Positions 1-6,377 are shown, counted from the stretch's first letter. The stretch: 15,014 nt of DNA from Acetobacteraceae bacterium (GCA_025356735.1 JANXRT010000255.1:1-15014); one strand, 5' to 3'. Program-made: numbers and translations. The notes: a model not told the origin generated them from the sequence alone.

Positions 1-398
1 CGGGCGGCGTGGCGCTGGCCAAGGCGTGCGGCCACTGGCTGGTGACGGGTCTGCCGCTGGTGCTCCTGTCGGTGCCGCTGGCGGTGATGCTGCGGATGCC
101 GGCCGAGGCTGTTCCGGCGCTGCTGCTGGGCTTGCTGCCGGGCACGATGCTGCTGTCGCTGGTCGGCACGATGATGGCGGCGATCGTGCTGGGGGCGAGA
201 AGGGGCGGGGTGCTGCTGCCGGTGCTGCTGTTGCCGCTGGTGATGCCGGTGCTGATTTTCGGCGTGGCGGCAGCGGATGCCGCATCGGGCGGGGCGAGTG
301 CGCGGCCCAGCCTTCTGCTGCTTGCGGCGATGCTGGCGGCTTGCCTGCCGCTGTGTCCGTTGGCGGCCGGTGCCGCGCTGCGCGGTGCGGCCGAATAG
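1..398 (+). CDS. ccmB: Heme exporter protein CcmB, C-terminal part (partial)
   Basis: CcmB is a membrane subunit of the CcmABC(D) machinery that helps deliver heme to CcmE during cytochrome c maturation in the periplasm. The reading frame is open from the first bases of the window, so the true start lies upstream and only about the last 131 residues are seen; the GTG at 9 is not the real start. The visible part is almost entirely hydrophobic, with three to four membrane segments. It carries family-typical stretches, namely GHWLVTGLPL near its beginning, ARRGGVLLPVLLLPL in the middle and the following PVLIFG...DAAS. Full-length CcmB is about 220 residues, so roughly 90 are missing. It ends with TAG at 396-398 and is convergent with ctrA. 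The family call is from remembered similarity to E. coli CcmB. Confidence 0.9.
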   Translation, partial: GGVALAKACGHWLVTGLPLVLLSVPLAVMLRMPAEAVPALLLGLLPGTMLLSLVGTMMAAIVLGARRGGVLLPVLLLPLVMPVLIFGVAAADAASGGASARPSLLLLAAMLAACLPLCPLAAGAALRGAAE

Positions 399-400
399 CG

Positions 401-424
401 CCGCCCGGACGGTAATCCGGGCGG
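401..424. terminator. Perfect hairpin between convergent ccmB and ctrA
   Basis: Bases 401-409 (CCGCCCGGA) are exactly complementary to 416-424 (TCCGGGCGG) with a 6-base loop. It fills the 38-base gap between the convergent stops of ccmB (398) and ctrA (437), where a shared transcription terminator is expected. There is no T-tract on either side, so intrinsic termination is plausible but not certain. Confidence 0.55.
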
Positions 425-436
425 ATGGCGCGGGGA

Positions 437-1180
437 TCAAGCGGCGGAGAGTGCCGGGGACCGACCGGGTGCGGTGTTCAGGCTGGCTGGCACGTGGTCG
501 AGCGCGTTGGCCGGCTCGCGGATCATGTAGCCGCGGCCCCACACCGTGCCGATCAGGTTGTCGGCGCCGGCTTGGGCCAACTTCTTGCGCAGCTTGCAGA
601 TGAAGACGTCGATGATCTTCATCTCCGGCTCATCCATCCCGCCGTAAAGGTGGTTGAGGAACGCCTCCTTGGTCAGGACCATGCCCTTGCGCAGCACCAG
701 CAGTTCGAGGATCGCGTATTCCTTGCCGGTCAGGTGGATTTCGGCGCCCTCGACGATGACCTCGCGGCTGTCGAGGTTGAGCTGGAGGTTGCCGACGCGG
801 AGCATCGGCTGGCTGAAGCCCTTGCTGCGGCGGACGATGGCCTGGATGCGGGCCAGCAGCTCGGCCTTGTCGAACGGCTTGGTGATGAAGTCGTCGGCAC
901 CCATGCCGAGGCCCTTGACCTTGGCCTGCGGGCGCGAGAGGCCGGACAGGATCAGCACGGGAGTTTCGATCCGCGCCTGCCGCATGCGGCGGACGACATC
1001 GTAGCCCTCCATGTCCGGCAGCATCAGGTCCAGCACGACGATGTCGTAGTCGTAGTGGCGGACCAGTTCGAGCGCTTCCTCGCCAGTGTCGGCCTGGTCC
1101 ACGATGGTGCCGCCGGTTTTCAGCATCAGCGCGATGCCGCGGGCGGTGGTGAGATCGTCTTCGACAAGAAGGACACGCAT
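437..1180 (-). CDS. ctrA: Cell cycle response regulator CtrA (OmpR/PhoB type)
   Basis: CtrA is the alphaproteobacterial master regulator. Phosphorylated through the CckA-ChpT relay, it binds DNA and controls cell-cycle, division and flagellar genes; in Rhodospirillales it mainly governs motility. The 247-residue product has a receiver domain (about 1-115) with acidic residues E7, D8 and D9, phosphoacceptor D51 (VVLDLMLPD) and the conserved lysine in ITKPFDK. A winged-helix domain (about 124-225) follows, with the CtrA-diagnostic stretches HLTGKEY, FLNHLYGGMDEPE, KIIDVFICKLRKKLA and TVWGRGY. A tail of about 25 residues (ANALDHVP...) is poorly conserved. The start at 1180 is supported by AGAGG at 1187-1191, six bases upstream. 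It is divergent from fliI, an arrangement I recall from other Rhodospirillales. Confidence 0.96.
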   Translation of the reverse strand: MRVLLVEDDLTTARGIALMLKTGGTIVDQADTGEEALELVRHYDYDIVVLDLMLPDMEGYDVVRRMRQARIETPVLILSGLSRPQAKVKGLGMGADDFITKPFDKAELLARIQAIVRRSKGFSQPMLRVGNLQLNLDSREVIVEGAEIHLTGKEYAILELLVLRKGMVLTKEAFLNHLYGGMDEPEMKIIDVFICKLRKKLAQAGADNLIGTVWGRGYMIREPANALDHVPASLNTAPGRSPALSAA

Positions 1181-1236
1181 GATGGGCCTCTCGGTTTCTG
1201 ATGATCATTGTTTACCACCTATGCGTGCATTGCACC

Positions 1237-1265
1237 ACCATATTTTCACCTATTTGATGTGTTAA
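1237..1265 (-). promoter_or_regulatory. Candidate sigma-70 promoter for ctrA
   Basis: Read on the minus strand, TTAACA (1260-1265) is followed after exactly 17 bases by TATGGT (1237-1242). That is 5/6 and 4/6 matches to the -35 and -10 consensus with ideal spacing. The -10 lies about 57 bases before the ctrA start, in a markedly AT-rich stretch of otherwise GC-rich DNA. This is a pattern match only. Confidence 0.45.
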
Positions 1266-1345
1266 TATCAGAGAATGACCAAGTTGGCTGAGATAATGGC
1301 GGAACAAAATAGGATAAGCGGGATTTTCATGTTCATGTCGTATCA

Positions 1346-2770
1346 ATGAGACAGCTGAATATCGCGCGCCGGGCACTGGCTGGCCGGGATGCCGTGGATC
1401 GCCTTGCCAGGTTCACGCTGGAGGGCCGCGTGAGCGCCGTGTCGGGCCTGGCGATCGAGATTGCCGGAATGGCGCCGCACCTGTCGATCGGCGATCGGGT
1501 GGAGATCGCCTGCCGCGACAGCCCCGCGGTCACGGCGGAGGTCGTCGGCTTCGCCAACGGCCGGGTCCAGGCGATGCCGTTCGGAGTCCTGAGCCGGATC
1601 GGCCCGTCCAGCCGCGCGGTCGCCGGCGCCGGCCGCGCGACCCGCGTCAAGGCGACCGCCACGGCGTTCGGTGCGCCCGGCACCCTTTCGGTCTCGAACG
1701 GATGGCTGGGCCGGGTGATTGACCCGCTCGGCCGGCCGCTGGATGGCCTGGGCCCGATGCCGCAGGGCGAAGCACGTCCCGTGCGCGCCTCCCCGCCCCA
1801 GGCCACAGGTCGGGCCCGGCTCGGGTCGCGGTTCGACCTCGGCGTGCGCGCGCTGAACTGTTTCGCGACGTGCCGGCAGGGCCAACGGCTCGGCCTGTTC
1901 GCCGGGTCCGGGGTCGGCAAATCGACGTTGCTCGCGATGATGGCCAAGGGCAGCGGCGCCGATGTGACCGTGCTGGCGCTGGTCGGCGAGCGCGGCCGCG
2001 AGGTTCGGGAATTCCTGGAAGATGAATTGGGCGAGGACGGCCTCGCCCGCTCCGTCGTCGTCGTCGCGACCTCCGACGCGCCGCCGCTGCTGCGCCGGGA
2101 AGCCGCCTACGCCGCAATGGCCGTCGCCGAGCATTTTCGCGATGCGGGAAAAACAGTGCTGCTGCTGATGGACAGCGTGACGCGCTTCTGCATGGCGCTG
2201 CGCGAGATCGGGCTGGCCACCGGGGAGCCGCCCGCCACCCGCGGCTACCCGCCCTCGGTGTTCGCCGAGCTGCCAAGGCTGCTGGAGCGTGCCGGTCCCG
2301 GTATGGACCGCGACGGTGCAACACCAGGCTTCATCACCGCCCTGTTCACCGTTCTGGTCGAGGGCGACGACCTCAACGAGCCGGTCGCCGACGCCGTGCG
2401 CGGCATCCTCGATGGCCATGTGGTGCTCGACCGCCGCATCGCCGAGGCCGGGCGCTATCCGGCGATCGACGTGCTGCGCTCGCTGTCGCGCACCGTGCCG
2501 GGCTGCAACCTGCCCGACGAGAACGACCTTGCCCGCCGCGCGCGCGCGATCCTCGCGCTGCACGCCGACATGGCCGACCTGGTGCGGCTCGGCGCCTACC
2601 GCGCCGGCACCGATCCGGCGGTGGACGAGGCGATCGAGTTGGCGCCACGCATCGAGGCGATGCTGCGCCAGCACCGCCATGAACCCGACGCGGCCGGAGA
2701 ACAAGCCGGCGGCTGCGGCATCGAGGACGGCTTCACGACGCTGCGGGCGGCGATGACACGGGATGCCTGA
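1346..2770 (+). CDS. fliI: Flagellum-specific ATPase FliI
   Basis: FliI is the cytoplasmic ATPase of the flagellar type III export apparatus; it works with FliH and FliJ to unfold and feed substrates into the export gate. The 474-residue product has the F1-beta-like fold: an N-terminal beta-barrel region (about 25-95), the FliI/YscN stretch GRVIDPLGRPLDG (122-134), Walker A AGSGVGKST (186-194), GERGREV (214-220), Walker B VLLLMDSVTR (271-280), and the RGYPPSVFAELPRLLERAG region (299-317). Length is normal; the last 25 residues are variable. ATG 1346 is the first in-frame ATG after a stop at 1310-1312; no strong Shine-Dalgarno is visible. It overlaps fliJ by 8 bases. No fliH or other flagellar gene is in view. 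Confidence 0.95.
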   Translation: MRQLNIARRALAGRDAVDRLARFTLEGRVSAVSGLAIEIAGMAPHLSIGDRVEIACRDSPAVTAEVVGFANGRVQAMPFGVLSRIGPSSRAVAGAGRATRVKATATAFGAPGTLSVSNGWLGRVIDPLGRPLDGLGPMPQGEARPVRASPPQATGRARLGSRFDLGVRALNCFATCRQGQRLGLFAGSGVGKSTLLAMMAKGSGADVTVLALVGERGREVREFLEDELGEDGLARSVVVVATSDAPPLLRREAAYAAMAVAEHFRDAGKTVLLLMDSVTRFCMALREIGLATGEPPATRGYPPSVFAELPRLLERAGPGMDRDGATPGFITALFTVLVEGDDLNEPVADAVRGILDGHVVLDRRIAEAGRYPAIDVLRSLSRTVPGCNLPDENDLARRARAILALHADMADLVRLGAYRAGTDPAVDEAIELAPRIEAMLRQHRHEPDAAGEQAGGCGIEDGFTTLRAAMTRDA

Positions 2771-3197
2771 CCGGCTGCTGCCACCGTTGCTGGCGCTGAT
2801 GCGGGTGCGGCGCATCGGCGTGACCGAGGCAAGGCGGGAGCTGGTGGCGCGGCTGGACGCGCAGGCCGTCGCCGAGCGGGCGGCCGTCGCGATCGAGCGC
2901 CTCATCGCCCACGAGGCCGACATCGCCGCCGACCTGGAAGCGACCGATGCCATGGTGGAAGCCTATGGCCGCTGGCTCGGCCCGGCGCGGGCGGAGCATG
3001 CGGCGGCGCGGCATGCCTGGGGTAGCGCCACCGCAGGGACCGACGTGGCCCGCGCGCGCCTTGCCGCGGCGCGCGCCGCGGCCGAGGCGGTCCGCACCGT
3101 CGTCGAGCAGCGGGAGGCGGTGATCGAGCTTGAGGCGGCACGGCGGGAGCAGGCGGCGATCGACGAGATCGCCCGGTCGCGCAGGAAGCCGGGATAG
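2763..3197 (+). CDS. fliJ: FliJ-like flagellar export protein
   Basis: FliJ is a small coiled-coil cytoplasmic protein that sits in the FliI hexamer like the gamma stalk of F1 and links it to FlhA. The 144-residue product is almost wholly helical, rich in Ala, Arg and Glu, with no membrane segment or signal peptide and long heptad-like stretches (about 15-60 and 75-138), as expected for FliJ (about 140-150 residues). FliJ sequences diverge strongly, so the call rests on size, coiled-coil character and position, with its ATG inside the 3' end of fliI (overlap 2763-2770). The overlap suggests translational coupling. Confidence 0.75.
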   Translation: MPDRLLPPLLALMRVRRIGVTEARRELVARLDAQAVAERAAVAIERLIAHEADIAADLEATDAMVEAYGRWLGPARAEHAAARHAWGSATAGTDVARARLAAARAAAEAVRTVVEQREAVIELEAARREQAAIDEIARSRRKPG

Positions 3198-3482
3198 CGC
3201 TTCCTTCCGACCGGAGGCAGGGCGGGGTGGAGAAGTTTCTCTATCCCGGTTGGACCGCGATAGCCCTGGTCATCCCCCAGCCTGACGCTCGGCCTGCCGC
3301 TGCCGTTCGTCACCATGATGGCCGGCTTCGTCGAGTTCAGCATCGCCGGCTTTGCGACATTGGTTGCCGGGCTTAACGTTGTATCGCTCACGGTAATGAC
3401 AGTGCTGTATCATAGGATGCAGCGGACCACGGCCTGGTTCTGGCGCCGAGGCGGGAAGCGTGGGGCTCTGCCCCACGCTTAA
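3198..3482 (+). pseudogene. Degraded membrane-protein fragment (possibly DoxX-like), frameshifted
   Basis: Two open segments in different frames join into one plausible membrane protein. The first runs through 3227-3277 (VEKFLYPGWTAIALVIP) and the second through 3279-3482 (SLTLGLPLPFV, MMAGFVEFSIAG, then TLVAGLNVVSLTVMTVLY). Dropping one C from the CCCCC run at 3274-3278 makes them continuous. Early codons in both segments show the strong G/C third-position bias of real genes here. The EKFLYP...AGFVEF pattern recalls DoxX-type membrane proteins, but this is from memory. There is no convincing start, the 5' part abuts the fliJ stop, and the 3' end runs into the hairpin at 3456-3480. The alternative is an intact 55-residue membrane peptide from ATG 3315. 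Confidence 0.35.
3456..3480. terminator. 11-bp perfect hairpin, bidirectional terminator candidate
   Basis: AAGCGTGGGGC (3456-3466) and GCCCCACGCTT (3470-3480) pair perfectly around a TCT loop. It overlaps the TAA stop of the minus-strand MAPEG gene (3479-3481) and the end of the plus-strand relic. Its core TGGGGCTCTGCCCCA recurs exactly at 9532-9546, so it belongs to a repeated hairpin type. Palindromy lets it serve both strands. Confidence 0.6.
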
Positions 3483-3865
3483 ACCAGCGCCAGCAGGATC
3501 ATCGCCAGGCCGATCACCGACACGAGATACACCACCGTCCGCAGCCAGGGCACGCCCGCGACGTAGATCACCGCATAGAGCAGCCGCGACCAGACGAAGA
3601 TCTGGGCGCCGAGCAGGGTCTGCCCGTTGGTCCGGCCGGCGAGCACCGCGACCAGCACCAGGGCGGCGAACAGCGGCAGATTTTCCAGCATGTTGCGATG
3701 CGCGCGCGAGGCCCGGCCGGCCCAGCCGGTGGGCTGGGGCAGGTTCTCGCGATTGCCGGCGAGTGTCGGCAGGCCGATCTGCGATTGCGCGCCGGCGCCG
3801 GCAACCAGCATCTGGGCGAAGGTCAGCACCACCGCCCAGACCAGGAGAACGAGTTCCGGCTTCAT
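3479..3865 (-). CDS. MAPEG family membrane protein
   Basis: MAPEG proteins are small four-helix membrane proteins; some are glutathione-dependent transferases or peroxidases, and most bacterial ones are uncharacterised. The 128-residue product has hydrophobic segments at about 4-24, 62-80, 88-104 and 107-127. The family-typical middle is NRENLPQPTGWAGRASRAHRN followed by MLENLPLFAAL. The ATG at 3865 overlaps the TGA of the nitrile hydratase alpha gene (ATGA, 3862-3865) and has AGGAGA six bases upstream (3872-3877), which fixes the start against much longer in-frame extensions. Being the last gene of a four-gene coupled unit suggests a role linked to the enzyme, such as handling a hydrophobic or electrophilic substrate; that role is inference. 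It ends in the 3456-3480 hairpin. Confidence 0.87.
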   Translation of the reverse strand: MKPELVLLVWAVVLTFAQMLVAGAGAQSQIGLPTLAGNRENLPQPTGWAGRASRAHRNMLENLPLFAALVLVAVLAGRTNGQTLLGAQIFVWSRLLYAVIYVAGVPWLRTVVYLVSVIGLAMILLALV

Positions 3866-4467
3866 CGTTTTTCTCCTTGTAAGGCGCGCATCGCCGGCAC
3901 CGTGACGCCGATCATGTCGCCCTCGCGAACGAGGGAGGCGAGCTCGCTCTCGCTCGACCCCTCGGTGCCGGCGGGGCGCATCGGCAGCACCATCCAGCGG
4001 TAGTCGGCGGTGCTGTCGATCACGCGCAGCTTTCGATCGGGCGCGATGAGGGTGCCGAATTCGGCCAGCAGCCCGCGCGGGTCGCGCACCGCGCGAGCGC
4101 GGTAGGCGGCCGACTTGAACCAGAACGGCGGGTAGCCAAGCACGGCGCGCGGGTAGCAGCTGCACAGGGTGCAGACCACGAGGTGGTGGGTTTCGGGCGT
4201 ATTCTCCAGCACGCCGAGCGGCGGCATGCCGCGCATCGGGATGCCGATGGCCTCGGCCGCGGCGGCGCCGTCCTGCAGCATGGCGCGGCGGTAGGCGGGA
4301 TCGACCCAGGCCTTGGCGACCATCCGGGCACCCTGTCCGGGGTTGGCGGCGTCGGTCACCGCCATCCGCTCCTGGATTTCGTCCGTCGTTGCGATGCCCT
4401 TGCCCTCCAGCACATGCCGCAGGGCGGCGAGCAGCTGCTCGCCGCCGGTTTCCAGGATGTCGCTCAT
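3862..4467 (-). CDS. Nitrile hydratase / thiocyanate hydrolase family alpha subunit, Co-type
   Basis: This is the metal-binding subunit of the nitrile hydratase (NHase) family, which hydrates nitriles to amides; relatives hydrolyse thiocyanate (SCNase gamma) or act on toyocamycin (ToyJ). The 201-residue product carries the metal claw VCTLCSCY with C99, C102, S103 and C104. Thr at 100 is the signature of the cobalt type (Fe-type has CSLCSC), and two of the cysteines are normally oxidised. Flanking family stretches are ENTPETHHL (88-96), GYPPFWFKSAAYR (111-123) and EFGT. The residue after CSCYP is Arg, where ordinary Co-NHases usually have Trp; this is from memory. Length is near normal for NHase alpha. 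The ATG at 4467 overlaps the preceding stop (ATGA, 4464-4467), and the gene overlaps MAPEG likewise. Exact substrate cannot be told from sequence. Confidence 0.92.
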   Translation of the reverse strand: MSDILETGGEQLLAALRHVLEGKGIATTDEIQERMAVTDAANPGQGARMVAKAWVDPAYRRAMLQDGAAAAEAIGIPMRGMPPLGVLENTPETHHLVVCTLCSCYPRAVLGYPPFWFKSAAYRARAVRDPRGLLAEFGTLIAPDRKLRVIDSTADYRWMVLPMRPAGTEGSSESELASLVREGDMIGVTVPAMRALQGEKR

Positions 4468-4751
4468 GCCGGCTCCAGCCAATGTTGGTAGATTTCCACC
4501 AGCAACTCGTCGTCCGTTGTGACGTCCGGCCAGATATCGGCGCGGCGGAACGCGACGTGGTACAGCGGAAGAACGGCAGCCGGCAGGGCAAACGCCAGGT
4601 CCTCGGGATTGGGAAAGCTGCCGAGCCGGCGCAGCACCACGCCGTTTCGGCCGCGCAGGTAGTGCGGCGTGCGGATGTGGCAGGGGCCACGTGCTTCCGG
4701 CCAGTCGTCCCGGACCTTTATCCGGGAGCCGGCGGCCAGGGCCTCGCTCAT
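4464..4751 (-). CDS. NHase beta C-terminal-half subunit (SH3-like barrel)
   Basis: The 95-residue product matches only the C-terminal half of nitrile hydratase beta, the SH3-like barrel that packs on the alpha subunit near the metal. Visible family features are GSRIKVRDDWPEARGPCHIR (8-27), TPHYLRGRNGVV (28-39) including the Arg-rich strand that supplies an active-site arginine in NHases, LYHVAFRRADIW (63-74) and the ending VEIYQHWLEPA. In thiocyanate hydrolase the equivalent is the separate alpha subunit; ToyJKL is another three-subunit case. The ATG at 4751 overlaps the stop of the beta N-half gene (ATGA, 4748-4751), and its TGA overlaps the alpha start. Strict coupling argues for a stoichiometric complex. 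It is complete, not a truncated full beta. Confidence 0.88.
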   Translation of the reverse strand: MSEALAAGSRIKVRDDWPEARGPCHIRTPHYLRGRNGVVLRRLGSFPNPEDLAFALPAAVLPLYHVAFRRADIWPDVTTDDELLVEIYQHWLEPA

Positions 4752-5071
4752 TTCGCCTGCTCCAGCGCGGCTCGCAATTCGGCCTCGCTGACGACGCCCT
4801 TGCGCAGCAGGTTGTCGGTGATCGAGCGTATCCAGCGTTGGTAATAGCCCAGCCGCAGGTAGTCCGCCTCCGGGATCGCCTCAATGCCGCGGCGCAGCTC
4901 ATCGACGCCCATCACCTTCTTCATGCCGAGGATCTGGCGCAGCGCATCGACCTCCCGATCGAACGCGGTCAGTGCGTGCGCCTCGACATCGACGGGCTCG
5001 CACATGAATTTCATGACGCCGCCCATGTCATGCATGGCGCGGCGCGGATCGTCGGATGCCAGGTCTGTCAT
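4748..5071 (-). CDS. NHase beta N-terminal-half subunit (or NHase accessory-like protein)
   Basis: The 107-residue product corresponds to the helical N-terminal half of nitrile hydratase beta, with MHDMGGVM near the start (13-20) and the conserved run DELRRGIEAIPEADYLRLGY (57-76) followed by YQRWIRSITDNLLRKGVVSE. In thiocyanate hydrolase the same half is the beta subunit, and gene order there (N-half, C-half, alpha) is the same as here. Homologous small proteins (P14K-type activators) insert cobalt into NHases, so an activator role is the main alternative; the directly adjacent C-half favours a structural subunit. ATG 5071 is chosen over 5143, which would run back into the SH3 gene, though its Shine-Dalgarno is weak. 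M13 is another possible start. A terminator-like hairpin just upstream suggests an independent transcript. Confidence 0.83.
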   Translation of the reverse strand: MTDLASDDPRRAMHDMGGVMKFMCEPVDVEAHALTAFDREVDALRQILGMKKVMGVDELRRGIEAIPEADYLRLGYYQRWIRSITDNLLRKGVVSEAELRAALEQAK

Positions 5072-5102
5072 GGCTCGACAGTAGCCAAACCGAGCGTGCG
5101 AA

Positions 5103-5125
5103 AAAAGCCCTACTTGATGGCTTCT
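5103..5125 (-). terminator. Candidate intrinsic terminator at the end of the SH3 gene
   Basis: On the minus strand AGAAGCC (5119-5125) can pair with GGCTTTT (5103-5109), including one G-T pair, around a 9-base loop that contains part of the TAG stop of the SH3 gene. The run of T ends at 5101. The stem is short, but it is the only site in the window with a genuine T-tract. It would separate the SH3 gene from the NHase unit. Confidence 0.45.
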
Positions 5126-5952
5126 CCGGGCAACATGCCCCAAAACTCGTCACGCTTCAGCCAACCACGAAAATCGCCGACCTGAAGCTGGCACCAGGCG
5201 GCCGCCGGCTCGCACGATCGGATCTGGCCGACCACGCCCGGCATCAGCATCGCGACCGGCGGCGTGTCGGCTTCCGGCTGGCGGCGCAGGCTGCGCTCGG
5301 TGCCCGTCACCACGAAGCTGCGGCGGCCGGTCAGCGTCGCCTGATGAACCCAGCCCTTGATGCCGTCCGGATCGGCGACCAGGCGCCAGATCTCGAACTC
5401 GCGCTCGATCCGCACCGGCAGGTCGCGCCGCTTGTAGACCCACTCGATCGGGTAGCGCGTGCCCGGGCCGGCGCGCAGGTTGACCTCGTCGGAGCGCAAG
5501 GCGGCGAAACGCGGCAGCGGCATGCCGGTCGCCGAGCCCTTTGCCATTTCGGTCGGCACCTCCGGCGGTGGCACCGCGACGATGGCCGGCGGGGGCACGA
5601 CGGCAACCGGCTTCTTTTCAGCCGGTGGGCCTTTCCTGGCGGACTTGGCATGGATCGGTCCCTGCGCCCGTATCACCGGCGGCGCAGCCTTGGTCACCGG
5701 CGGCGCAGCCTTGATCACCGGCGGCGCAGCCTTGGTCACCGGCGGCGCAGCCTTGGCTGGCGGTTTGACCTGCTGCACCACCGGGCGGGGTGCGGCAACC
5801 GGTGCAGTCTGCTTGATTACCGATTTCTGCCTTGCAGGTGGCGCCAGATTGGCGGGCGGCGGCGTCGCGCCGGTTTCGGCCCGCGCGGCCGGCGGCACGC
5901 ACAGCGCCGGCGCCAGAACCGCCACGCAGAAAGCCAAAAACCTGATCTGCAT
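5110..5952 (-). CDS. Exported SH3-domain protein with Pro/Ala/Lys repeat linker
   Basis: This is a 280-residue exported protein. An N-terminal signal peptide (about 1-26, MQIRFLAFCV...ARAET) is followed by a low-complexity linker rich in Pro, Ala, Lys and Val (30-140), then two SH3-like units (about 150-210 and 212-272). The first starts DEVNLRAGPGTRYPIEWVYK, typical of the SH3_4 family in Alphaproteobacteria; GIKGWVHQ and FRGWLKRDEFWG mark the barrel ends. Proteins of this kind are generally thought to bind cell-wall material, but none is well characterised. The linker holds four KAAPPV[T/I] heptads (67-94). Family members without such a linker are nearer 170 residues. Start 5952 is chosen for the signal peptide; an upstream ATG at 6000 would overlap the dsrE-like gene. 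It lies 44 bases after that gene on the same strand. Confidence 0.82.
   Translation of the reverse strand: MQIRFLAFCVAVLAPALCVPPAARAETGATPPPANLAPPARQKSVIKQTAPVAAPRPVVQQVKPPAKAAPPVTKAAPPVIKAAPPVTKAAPPVIRAQGPIHAKSARKGPPAEKKPVAVVPPPAIVAVPPPEVPTEMAKGSATGMPLPRFAALRSDEVNLRAGPGTRYPIEWVYKRRDLPVRIEREFEIWRLVADPDGIKGWVHQATLTGRRSFVVTGTERSLRRQPEADTPPVAMLMPGVVGQIRSCEPAAAWCQLQVGDFRGWLKRDEFWGMLPGEAIK
5672..5755 (-). repeat. Four tandem 21-bp repeats inside the SH3 gene
   Basis: Four contiguous 21-base units of the form [a/g]tcaccggcggcgcagcctt followed by g fill 5672-5755. They differ only at the first base, alternating a, g, a, g, so the array is a duplicated 42-base dimer. On the coding strand they encode KAAPPVT/KAAPPVI heptads. 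Near-identity indicates recent duplication and likely length variation between strains. Confidence 0.9.
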
Positions 5953-5996
5953 CTGTCGTCCGCATCGGAGAAGGTTCAGCGCCCTGGCATGGTCTA

Positions 5997-6377
5997 TCAC
6001 AGCGAGACGACCTGTCCTTCGCCCATATCGGAAAGAAAGCTGGTGACGCCGCGCGGCTCGACCCCCGGCAGGAATGCGTCGGCGGCAATCCCCTCGATGC
6101 GCATTCCCGCCTCGCAGACGCTCATCCGCACGCCAAGCTCGATGCAGGCATCTCGAAGTTCGACCAACCCGGCCACGCCGGCGGCCAGCGTCCGCGCCTC
6201 GCGCGGGTCCAACGTGAGGGCCGCAACATCGAGAAGCAGCGCCCGGCAGCCGGCGTTGCTGGCGAAGATGAACACATCGCGGCCGATTGCCGCGGCGCCT
6301 GCGGCGAGCAGGAAGGCGTAGTGGACGCGCTCATGCGAGCCCGACAGGAGCAGGATGCCGAGCCGCCTAGACGCCAT
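5997..6377 (-). CDS. DsrE/DsrF-like family protein
   Basis: This is a 126-residue cytoplasmic protein of the DsrE-like fold, a family that includes sulfur carriers and sulfurtransferases (DsrE, TusD) and many uncharacterised members. Seen here: an N-terminal strand LGILLLSGS (6-14), then HERVHYAFLLAAGAAAIGRD and VFIFASNAG (35-43), and VRMSVCEAGMRIEGI (83-97), where C88 sits at the position of the sulfur-carrying cysteine in family members. C44 and C78 are additional. No membrane segment or signal peptide is seen. Its ATG at 6377 lies within the last codons of the thiF-like gene (11-base overlap), implying coupled translation and a shared task. DsrE-like fold: fairly sure. Sulfur transfer: inference. 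Confidence 0.78.
   Translation of the reverse strand: MASRRLGILLLSGSHERVHYAFLLAAGAAAIGRDVFIFASNAGCRALLLDVAALTLDPREARTLAAGVAGLVELRDACIELGVRMSVCEAGMRIEGIAADAFLPGVEPRGVTSFLSDMGEGQVVSL

Noticed and set aside
425..1201. Long plus-strand open frame opposite ctrA, and similar long frames opposite fliI, the SH3 gene and the Wzz-like gene (about 1343-2953 minus, 5056-6321 plus, 13539-14918 plus)
   Set aside because: These lie antisense to genes with clear family motifs and have compositionally biased, motif-free translations, as expected from high GC content.
1251..1265. Possible CtrA box (TTAA-N7-TTAA) upstream of ctrA/fliI
   Set aside because: Only the right half (TTAA at 1262-1265) matches; the left half at the required spacing is TATT. 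No full or near-full site was found in 1181-1345.
3396..3413. Imperfect palindrome ATGACAGTGCTGTATCAT as an operator
   Set aside because: The arms differ in length (bulged), it lies inside the likely pseudogene, and no promoter is nearby.
3479..4690. Single long 403-residue minus-strand gene covering the MAPEG region
   Set aside because: Its first part is out of frame with, and overlaps, the NHase alpha gene. The MAPEG family start at 3865 has an ATGA overlap and an AGGAGA site.
4748..5071. Calling the first gene a P14K-type cobalt activator outright
   Set aside because: Activators are similar in sequence, but here the neighbouring gene is only a beta C-half, so the N-half is needed to complete beta. 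Kept as an alternative.
5672..5755. CRISPR-like array
   Set aside because: The 21-base units are directly contiguous with no spacers and encode an in-frame heptad repeat.
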